From the NCBI GenBank assembly GCA_026982175.1, contig JALSHP010000322.1, forward strand, positions 1 to 11,157: a stretch of DNA of 11,157 nucleotides. Direction: 5' to 3'. The DNA is from Campylobacteraceae bacterium (lineage in GTDB: Bacteria; Campylobacterota; Campylobacteria; Campylobacterales; Sulfurovaceae). The notes beneath the pieces were generated by a model. It had not been told where the DNA came from. It did not search any database and saw nothing but the letters and a program-made list of their open reading frames with translations. Shown one piece after another: positions 6,321 to 11,157 of the stretch. The position numbers and the translations under genes were made by a program. The first letter of the stretch is position 1; every line of letters begins with the position of its first letter.

Positions 6321-6671
6321 ATGAAATTTACAGCCTTAGTTGCCATTATTGAAGATAAAGATGAAGAAGCAGCAATTGATGTTGCCAAAGAAGCTGGAGC
6401 AGGTGGAGTGACCATCCTTCATGGAAAAAACATTGGACTAGAAGAGAAAAAGGTTTTTTTCGGTTTAACTTTAGAGGAGAATGTCTCGGTACTTCTTTTT
6501 GTCTTACCACGGAAACTTTCTTTAAAAGTTATGAAAGCGATACGTACTAAGTTTGATTTGGATAATGCTCAAAATGGTGGTTTGGTATTTACCTTGCCAT
6601 TAAGTCATGTAGCAGGACTTGATACCAATGAATTACATAAATTTGAAGATGATATTAAGTCAATGATATAG
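6321..6671 (+). CDS. P-II-like small signalling protein, atypical
   Basis: A 116-residue protein with the P-II ferredoxin-like pattern: strand ALVAIIED, helix DEEAAIDVAKEAGAGGVTILHGKNIG (residues 14-39, compare GlnB helix and strand before the T-loop), strand VSVLLFVLP, helix, and GGLVFTLPL. The T-loop is only about 10-16 residues (36-51), with no Tyr51 uridylylation site. The B-loop TGxxGDGKIF of GlnB is replaced by DNAQNGGLVF, and the C-loop RxR is missing. Classical ATP and 2-oxoglutarate binding is therefore doubtful. It probably acts as a trimer that gates the adjacent DUF1538 transporter, by analogy with GlnK-AmtB. The ATG follows the upstream stop directly, with AAGGAAG (6308-6314) as ribosome site. 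Confidence 0.82.
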   Translation: MKFTALVAIIEDKDEEAAIDVAKEAGAGGVTILHGKNIGLEEKKVFFGLTLEENVSVLLFVLPRKLSLKVMKAIRTKFDLDNAQNGGLVFTLPLSHVAGLDTNELHKFEDDIKSMI

Positions 6672-6717
6672 CTTAAAGTGTTAATATATATTTCTAAATA
6701 TTCAAAAGGAAGATGAG

Positions 6718-7116
6718 ATGTTAGTTGAAAAAGTAATGACCCCAGCAGAAAAACTGATAAAAGTTTCACCCATGTCAAGTGTGAGAGATGCTTTAAAGTT
6801 AATGAGAGAAAACAAAGTTCGTTCGGTGATTGTGGAAAAAAATGGTGAGAGTGGAGCGTATGGTCTTATCACTTTTAAAAATATTTTACAAAGTATTGTA
6901 GCAGAAGATGGAGATATTGATTTGCTCAATGTCTATGATATTGCAGCTATGCCTGCTGTCTCCGTTTCTACTAAGCTCAATGTGCAATATGCTGCAAAGA
7001 TGATGGTTAATTCAAGCATTAAACGTCTTTTGGTGATCGATAATAATGAGCTTATGGGTATTTTAACCATGTCAGACATCATTGAAGTACTCATGGAAAG
7101 TGTTTGTAACGATTAA
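6718..7116 (+). CDS. Two-CBS-domain protein
   Basis: A 132-residue protein consisting almost wholly of one CBS pair (Bateman module). The first CBS is about residues 5-60: VEKVMTP, then VRDALKLMRENKVRSVIV and GLITFKNIL. The second is about 72-128: VYDIAAMP, then AAKMMVNSSIKRLLVID and GILTMSDIIEVLM. Such modules bind adenine nucleotides, SAM or similar ligands and regulate attached or partner proteins; the ligand here is unknown. The start is backed by AAAAGGAAG 6-14 bases before the ATG. A 46-bp gap separates it from the P-II-like gene, and it lies 2 bp from the radical SAM gene. Its position suggests that it is a second sensor for the DUF1538 transporter. Confidence 0.9.
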   Translation: MLVEKVMTPAEKLIKVSPMSSVRDALKLMRENKVRSVIVEKNGESGAYGLITFKNILQSIVAEDGDIDLLNVYDIAAMPAVSVSTKLNVQYAAKMMVNSSIKRLLVIDNNELMGILTMSDIIEVLMESVCND

Positions 7117-7118
7117 AT

Positions 7119-8039
7119 ATGAACATTATATTTGGACCTGTTAATTCCAGACGTTTTGGAAAATCTTTAGGCATTGATTTAAGCCCCTCAAAGAAGCAGT
7201 GTAACTTTGACTGTCTCTATTGTGAATTAGCTCCTGCACCCGTAATGGACGCGTATGAAGATGTTATTTCTGTAGAAGAGATTATGAATGCGTTAAACAA
7301 TATTTTAGGAGAGCATCAAGACATTGATGCTTTGACGATTACTGCTAATGGTGAACCAACCCTTTACCCACATTTATCAGTGCTAATGGATGAGATTAAC
7401 AAAGTAAAAGGTACTATTCAGACGCTTATCCTTTCCAATGCAGCCAACATTCATAAAGAAAATATTCAAGAATCTTTGCAGAAGTTTGACACCGTAAAAC
7501 TCTCTTTAGATTGTGCCTCAAAACGCTGTTTAAAACGGCTAGATAGAGCCTCTTCTAAGATAGATGTAGAAAACATAAAATCTGGAATGTTAGCGTTTAA
7601 AGAGAAGTTCTCTAAGCCCTTAATCATTGAGATACTCTTTGTGAAAGGAGTCAATGATGCAGAGGAAGAGATAAAAGCTTTAAATGAATATCTTTTAAGA
7701 TTAAAGCCAACACGTATTGATATTGGAACAATTGACCGACCTCCTGCTTATTATGTAGAACCATTGTCTTATGAGGCTTTACGTGCCATATCTTTAAAAT
7801 TTGATGCCTCTTTACCTATTTATATTGCGACACGCAAAAAAGTTGATATTAAAGCTTCGTCGTACTCTTCTGAAGATATTTTGGAGACCCTTAAAAAACG
7901 ACCATTGACCCAAGAGGATATTGATGTTCTTTTTGATGCAAAGAGCAAAAATAGACTTCAAGTTTTAGTTGATAATGGGCTTCTTAAAATTGAAAATTCC
8001 AGTGGTTATAATTTTTTTGTACAAAATATTAGCGAGTAG
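7119..8039 (+). CDS. Radical SAM protein (COG0731-like) with winged-helix-like C-terminus
   Basis: A 306-residue protein. It starts FGPVNSRRFGKSLGIDLSP and carries the 4Fe-4S motif C28-NFD-C32-LY-C35, the standard CxxxCxxC of radical SAM enzymes, followed by TANGEPTLYP (the GGEP-like SAM-binding region) and later strands such as EILFVKGVND. The opening resembles the COG0731 group, related to wyosine-base TYW1 proteins but of unknown role in bacteria. Residues about 252-302 (DILETLKKRPLTQEDI... then NGLLKIENSSGYNFFV) look like a small winged helix. The substrate is unknown. The start has no clear ribosome site and lies 2 bp after the CBS stop, so it is probably translated by coupling. Whether it is functionally tied to the transporter is unclear. 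Confidence 0.87.
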   Translation: MNIIFGPVNSRRFGKSLGIDLSPSKKQCNFDCLYCELAPAPVMDAYEDVISVEEIMNALNNILGEHQDIDALTITANGEPTLYPHLSVLMDEINKVKGTIQTLILSNAANIHKENIQESLQKFDTVKLSLDCASKRCLKRLDRASSKIDVENIKSGMLAFKEKFSKPLIIEILFVKGVNDAEEEIKALNEYLLRLKPTRIDIGTIDRPPAYYVEPLSYEALRAISLKFDASLPIYIATRKKVDIKASSYSSEDILETLKKRPLTQEDIDVLFDAKSKNRLQVLVDNGLLKIENSSGYNFFVQNISE

Positions 8040-8060
8040 GGAAAAAGCTTTGGAAAAGGC

Positions 8061-8089
8061 TTGACATAAAACTCTTTTTTGCTTATAAT
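8061..8089 (+). promoter_or_regulatory. Consensus sigma-70 promoter of the tRNA-Asn genes
   Basis: TTGACA (8061-8066) and TATAAT (8084-8089) are separated by exactly 17 bases, a perfect consensus promoter. Predicted +1 is about 8096, some 31 bases before the first tRNA. It is the only promoter in the window with a clear -35 box, which fits strong stable-RNA expression. Confidence 0.88.
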
Positions 8090-8126
8090 TGCACTCCAAT
8101 TTAAGCATTAGCTTTAAATTAATTGT

Positions 8127-8201
8127 TCCGGATTAGCTCAGTGGTAGAGTAGATGACTGTTAATCATTTGGTCGTAGGTTCGAATCCTACATCCGGAGCC
8201 A
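8127..8201 (+). tRNA. tRNA-Asn(GTT), copy 1
   Basis: A full cloverleaf: acceptor TCCGGAT/ATCCGGA, D-arm GCTC...GAGT, anticodon stem GATGA/TCATT around the loop CTGTTAA (anticodon GTT, Asn), and T-arm GTAGG-TTCGAAT-CCTAC. Discriminator G and an encoded CCA complete the 75 bases. It is read from the perfect promoter at 8061-8089, probably together with copy 2 and processed from one transcript. Confidence 0.97.
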
Positions 8202-8230
8202 TAAAAAATAAGACTTTTCAAATTAATTGT

Positions 8231-8305
8231 TCCGGATTAGCTCAGTGGTAGAGTAGATGACTGTTAATCATTTGGTCGTAGGTTCGAATCCTACATCCGG
8301 AGCCA
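8231..8305 (+). tRNA. tRNA-Asn(GTT), copy 2
   Basis: Identical in sequence to copy 1, including the GTT anticodon, G discriminator and encoded CCA. It begins 29 bases after copy 1 ends and has no clear promoter of its own, so it probably shares the upstream one. Confidence 0.97.
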
Positions 8306-8312
8306 CTCTTTC

Positions 8313-8334
8313 AAATTTTCCCACATTAAAATTT
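8313..8334 (+). terminator. Weak AT-only hairpin after the tRNA genes
   Basis: AAATTTT (8313-8319) pairs with AAAATTT (8328-8334) around an 8-base loop, CCCACATT. There is no G/C in the stem and only ACTATTTT behind it, so it is a poor terminator. It is listed because it is the only inverted repeat seen right after the tRNA pair. Confidence 0.2.
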
Positions 8335-8411
8335 ACTATTTTCAATTATCAGTTCAGTAGGAACTTTTATGGCAATTTTTTTATTAACCCCCTATTTTTT
8401 AATACCATTTG

Positions 8412-8420
8412 TGATACTAT
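8412..8420 (+). promoter_or_regulatory. Extended -10 element of the MOSC gene
   Basis: TGATACTAT fits the TGnTAnnnT pattern of an extended -10. Predicted +1 is about 8427, leaving a 21-base leader with the AAGGA ribosome site at 8437-8441. The 142-bp gap after the tRNAs otherwise holds A/T-rich DNA and one very short open frame (see findings). Confidence 0.4.
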
Positions 8421-8447
8421 CGCCCAATTAATAATGAAGGATAAAAA

Positions 8448-8894
8448 ATGCCAACAGGAAAAGTATTAAAGCTCTATATGACCATGCCAGATATGATGCG
8501 TTTAGGTAATCGTATTAGTTGTGAAGATATTGATTGTGATCCCGATGGGATTATTGGAGACATGAATTATGAGACTGCACAGAAGCGTGTGATGCTACTT
8601 ACTTCGCAAATAAGTTATGATTTAGCCCAAGAGGCTGATATTGTTATTAGCGAGGGTGTTTTAATGGAGAATATTCATGTGGACATTGATTTGTATGATT
8701 TAGCAGTAGGGGATGTTATTGAGATTGGTGAGACCCTTTTAGAAGTAACGGAACGTTGTGAACTTTATGGCTATCTCTACTCTTTAGCTCCAGAGTTGCC
8801 TGAAATCATTCAGGGAAAACGAGGGCTTTTTGTACGTCCTTTAGATTATGGACAGATTTGTTTGGGTGATGAGGTTACAGTACATAGAAAATAA
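8448..8894 (+). CDS. Small single-domain MOSC protein
   Basis: A 148-residue soluble protein with the layout of a MOSC domain. GDMNYETAQKRVMLLTSQ is followed by EGVLMENIHVDIDLYDLAVGDVIEIGETLLEVTERCE (compare GexxENlt...GD.l.iG...levt..C) and then KRGLFVRPLDYGQICLGDEVTV. Cys104 in ERCELYG sits at the conserved MOSC cysteine site. MOSC domains handle sulfur for molybdenum cofactor enzymes or bind the cofactor; small stand-alone ones such as YiiM-type proteins reduce N-hydroxylated compounds. No partner is encoded nearby, so the role stays open. Two extra cysteines (25 and 30, CEDIDC) lie near the N-terminus. The start is well supported by AAGGA 6 bases before the ATG. The gene converges on truD with a 13-bp gap. 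Confidence 0.8.
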   Translation: MPTGKVLKLYMTMPDMMRLGNRISCEDIDCDPDGIIGDMNYETAQKRVMLLTSQISYDLAQEADIVISEGVLMENIHVDIDLYDLAVGDVIEIGETLLEVTERCELYGYLYSLAPELPEIIQGKRGLFVRPLDYGQICLGDEVTVHRK

Positions 8895-8911
8895 GTGTTT
8901 AAGAGACTTAT
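8891..8911. terminator. Possible bidirectional hairpin between the MOSC gene and truD
   Basis: ATAAGT (8891-8896) pairs with ACTTAT (8906-8911) around a 9-base loop and covers both convergent stop codons. The stem is short and AT-rich with no U-run, so it is at best a weak terminator. Confidence 0.2.
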
Positions 8912-10005
8912 CGTCTAACAACCTTTGGCTTCAACGAAAACTTACCAATCTCTTCTAAAAAAGTGGTTGCGTAAGCACCTTTGGGCAAAAAGAACTCAAT
9001 GGTGAGTTCTTGCTTCTCTTCACTGTAAATCAATTTTAAATCTTCAGGAAAAATCCACGCATAACGTCTGTCACCTTTTAGGGTGTAGAGTTCATCATCG
9101 TCAAATGGTTCTTCTAAATGTCTGGCATCTGCTTTAGCACGTGCTACTTTAGCACCAACAAGTAAACCTGTGGGGCTTGATTTGTGTGCCATAAACTCTT
9201 GTGATGCTTTATCAAAATCTTGTAAAAAATAGCTTTTACCAAAAGGGTAGCTTTGCATCTCATCCCCAATGAAAAGTTTAAAAAACTGTTTTTGTTTGGC
9301 TAAGAGTTGAACGAGTTCAAGAGGGTATTCTAATTGATTACTCGCATCTTCAACACTATTATGGGCAATGGTTTTTGAAATATTAATCCGTGAAGAGAGC
9401 CATTCATTGTACAAATAAGACTGATACGCTGAAACCAAAAGTTTCTCTTTTGCCCCTTTGAGTTTTTTGCCTGAATGGGCTATCTCTTTTCCTTGCAAAT
9501 AAGAGCGTGAATCTTCTCCAAAACGTTGATAGCCGTAGTAGTTAGGTATGCCCTCTGTGGTCATTTTGGTGGCGACTCTCTCTATGGATTCTTTGGCTTT
9601 TTTATCTACTTTATGTAAGACAATGGAGAAGTTATTGCCTTTGAGTTGCCCCACTTTGATGGGAAATTTAGAATAAAACTTCTCTAAAATCTCTATCTTT
9701 TCAGTGGTCAAATTTTTAACCACATCACGCTCATACTGTTTAGGAATAGAGATGTACTGAATGGTCGTGGCATTTTTATCTTTTAACCCAGCATAGCCAA
9801 TGTCACGCTGTTCAAGCTGTGTGGCTTTAGCAATAACCGTAATGAGTTTAAAAGTACTCATATCTGATTTTTTGATTTTTAAAATAAGGTTAGAGCCTTT
9901 GTTACTAAAGTTAAAAAGAGGAATCTCTTCGACAAAAAAGCGTTCAATGGTCTGTTCAAAATTAAAGTTGATGGGGTCATGGTTATAGGCATAGGTTTTA
10001 TTCAT
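8908..10005 (-). CDS. truD: tRNA pseudouridine(13) synthase
   Basis: TruD converts uridine 13 of certain tRNAs to pseudouridine. The 365-residue protein shows all the family hallmarks: FFVEEIP near the start, GYAGLKDKNATT with catalytic Asp76, GQLKGNNFSIVLHKV, PNYYGYQRFGEDSRSY, and the C-terminal KGAYATTFLEEI. The length is normal for the family. On the minus strand the ATG is preceded by TGCTATAAT and then TTCAA, so an extended -10 ends 5 bases before the start codon and there is no Shine-Dalgarno sequence; the mRNA may be leaderless. The lipoprotein gene lies 28 bp upstream on the same strand, so read-through from it is also possible. Confidence 0.95.
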   Translation of the reverse strand: MNKTYAYNHDPINFNFEQTIERFFVEEIPLFNFSNKGSNLILKIKKSDMSTFKLITVIAKATQLEQRDIGYAGLKDKNATTIQYISIPKQYERDVVKNLTTEKIEILEKFYSKFPIKVGQLKGNNFSIVLHKVDKKAKESIERVATKMTTEGIPNYYGYQRFGEDSRSYLQGKEIAHSGKKLKGAKEKLLVSAYQSYLYNEWLSSRINISKTIAHNSVEDASNQLEYPLELVQLLAKQKQFFKLFIGDEMQSYPFGKSYFLQDFDKASQEFMAHKSSPTGLLVGAKVARAKADARHLEEPFDDDELYTLKGDRRYAWIFPEDLKLIYSEEKQELTIEFFLPKGAYATTFLEEIGKFSLKPKVVRR

Positions 10006-10010
10006 TTGAA

Positions 10011-10019
10011 ATTATAGCA
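10011..10019 (-). promoter_or_regulatory. Extended -10 element of truD
   Basis: Minus-strand TGCTATAAT is a perfect extended -10. TATAAT ends 5 bases before the truD ATG, placing the expected +1 at or within the start codon. The -35 region would fall in the last codons of the upstream gene. Confidence 0.6.
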
Positions 10020-10033
10020 TATAGATAGCGTTG

Positions 10034-11122
10034 TTACTCAAACTCTCTTCTAAAATCGACCTCATAAAGTGAAGCATCAAAACTAAAAATATATTTACTA
10101 AAGGCTTCACTGCTTAAGTAGGCTTGGTAGTTTCCATTAAATGTGACTCCTTCAATCTGTCCTTGAAGAGGGTTTTTAAAGTTTAACCTTTTTTTGTCAC
10201 CTTTAAAAAAGTGGCTGTTTTGGTAGTTTGTAAATGCCCATACTTCCACACTTAACAAACGAGAGTAGCTTGTAAGCAGTAAAATTCCCATCTCTTCGTT
10301 GAGACTAGCACCTGTGACCATACCATCTGTGTTAAAGGTGCTTAAATACTTGGCTTTATGTTTTCCTGCTTGGCTACTTAGCTCATAGAGACGGGTTTTT
10401 TGATTTTGCCAATTTTTAGAGAAGAGGTAAAGCTTTCCATTGTGGGCGACCATGGCTTCACAGTCGTAGTTATTTTTATGAGGTCGAGAGCTAAAGTTCT
10501 TTTGGTCGCTATAGCGATAAGCAATCACTTCAGCACGAACTTTCTTTTGAGTACGCAATGAAGCACGAGGAATTTTGTAGATTTTTAAATTTTTACGATT
10601 GCCACGGTTGTTCCCAATGTCTCCAATGTAAACATAGCTATCATCAAAAGCAATATCTTCCCAATCTACATTACGTGCATTGGTGATTTTGAGTGTTTTT
10701 AAAATGCGACCATTTTTTTCGCTAATTTGGTAGAGTTCAGCTTTTCCTCCACTGTCGTTAAATGTCCATAATCTGCCATCTACTTTAATGAGTCCTGAAC
10801 TCTCTTTAATCTTCTTGGGGAGTTTAAACTTCTGATGAAAAGTACTCTCCCCATATTGGCTTGTTTGATGTTGGCTTTGTGTTGTCTGTGGCGTTGCTTG
10901 AGTAGGCTGATTTTGTGTTGGAACAGGTCTAGGGGTAGGCGTTTTTATTGGTTGCGATGTGACAATAGGTGTTTCCAAAGTAGCTTGATTTTGAGATGCT
11001 GTAATGGGTTGCTTAGTGACAGTTGTCACACTGGCTTGTACTGGCACAGGCTTTTTAGTGGCACACCCAAAGAGGAAAATCGACAGGCTTAAAGTGAGTA
11101 GGGGTTTAACTATATTTTTCAT
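10034..11122 (-). CDS. Lipoprotein with P/T/Q-rich linker and probable beta-propeller domain
   Basis: A 362-residue exported protein. Residues 1-20 form a lipoprotein signal peptide with lipobox LFGC, so Cys20 should be lipidated. Residues about 22-92 are a low-complexity Pro/Thr/Gln/Val linker (for example TPTPRPVPTQNQP). From about 95 onward, repeated strand patterns such as ESSGLIKVDGRLWTFNDSGG, NVDWEDIAFDDSYVYIGDIG, CEAMVAHNGKLYLFSKNW and GQIEGVTFNG resemble a beta-propeller of the SGL/NHL sort. That suggests a binding or esterase-like role at the cell envelope; I do not recognise a named family. The start has no ribosome site: CCTTTT precedes the ATG, with TATACT just upstream. It lies 28 bp from truD and may be co-transcribed with it. 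Confidence 0.78.
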   Translation of the reverse strand: MKNIVKPLLTLSLSIFLFGCATKKPVPVQASVTTVTKQPITASQNQATLETPIVTSQPIKTPTPRPVPTQNQPTQATPQTTQSQHQTSQYGESTFHQKFKLPKKIKESSGLIKVDGRLWTFNDSGGKAELYQISEKNGRILKTLKITNARNVDWEDIAFDDSYVYIGDIGNNRGNRKNLKIYKIPRASLRTQKKVRAEVIAYRYSDQKNFSSRPHKNNYDCEAMVAHNGKLYLFSKNWQNQKTRLYELSSQAGKHKAKYLSTFNTDGMVTGASLNEEMGILLLTSYSRLLSVEVWAFTNYQNSHFFKGDKKRLNFKNPLQGQIEGVTFNGNYQAYLSSEAFSKYIFSFDASLYEVDFRREFE

Positions 11123-11128
11123 AAAAGG

Positions 11129-11137
11129 AGTATAGCA
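11129..11137 (-). promoter_or_regulatory. Extended -10 element of the lipoprotein gene
   Basis: Minus-strand TGCTATACT is a near-perfect extended -10. TATACT ends 6 bases before the ATG, so the expected +1 is the A of the start codon, as in the 853 and 4794 genes. A run of T precedes it. Confidence 0.6.
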
Positions 11138-11157
11138 AAAAAAGTGTTTAAGTTAGT

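Larger units (their letters stand above)
8116..8305 (+). repeat. Tandem direct repeat of an 86-bp tRNA unit
   Basis: The unit AAATTAATTGT plus the 75-base tRNA occurs at 8116-8201 and again at 8220-8305, identical as far as I can read. The 18-base spacer between the units is unrelated to the flank after the second copy. This points to a recent local duplication, or conversion, of one tRNA with its short leader. Confidence 0.85.

Noticed and set aside
8257..8469. Plus-strand open frame of 70 codons starting MTVNHLVVGSNP
   Set aside because: It begins inside the second tRNA-Asn gene and reads through the T-arm; this is a well-known type of false gene produced by tRNA sequence.
10835..11092. 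Plus-strand open frame of 85 codons, Cys/Leu/Arg-rich
   Set aside because: It lies wholly antisense to the Gln/Thr/Pro-rich linker of the lipoprotein gene; its composition is explained by the low-complexity codons on the other strand.

Overview
The window is AT-rich, densely packed bacterial chromosome. It reads as Campylobacterota (the former Epsilonproteobacteria), probably a free-living genus such as Sulfurimonas, Sulfurospirillum or a relative. The reasons are the Gram-negative lipid A gene lpxK, short intergenic gaps, promoters with a clear TATAAT box but usually no -35 box, and the general character of the TruD, ArgB and DUF455-type proteins. The genus is an inference and cannot be fixed without a database search.

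Layout. Positions 1-161 hold the C-terminal winged helix of an OmpR/PhoB-type response regulator whose start lies outside the window. It converges on a metallo-beta-lactamase-fold hydrolase (222-824, minus). That gene diverges, across a 28-bp gap, from a ferritin-like DUF455-type protein (853-1668). Next comes a tightly packed set: a DegT/DnrJ/EryC1-type aminotransferase homologue that lacks the usual PLP lysine, then lpxK (overlapping it), then argB (overlapping lpxK by one base).

A second plus-strand cluster (4794-8039) encodes a 508-residue double-DUF1538 membrane protein, an atypical short-loop P-II-like protein starting at the very next base, a two-CBS-domain protein, and a COG0731-like radical SAM protein with a winged-helix-like tail. 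The first three look like one regulated transporter: a membrane pore or antiporter with two small ligand-sensing partners. This is the best candidate for an under-described system here. Two identical tRNA-Asn(GTT) genes follow, behind a perfect TTGACA-17-TATAAT promoter. A small MOSC protein gene (8448-8894) then converges on two minus-strand genes: truD and a lipoprotein with a Pro/Thr/Gln-rich linker and a probable beta-propeller domain.

Two observations stand out. First, the aminotransferase homologue has Leu where the Schiff-base lysine should be. Second, four genes (starts at 853, 4794, 10005 minus and 11122 minus) have a -10 hexamer ending only 5-6 bases before the ATG and no Shine-Dalgarno sequence, which suggests leaderless mRNAs. 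No CRISPR array, insertion sequence or phage gene was seen, and no gene-free stretch longer than 300 bases exists.
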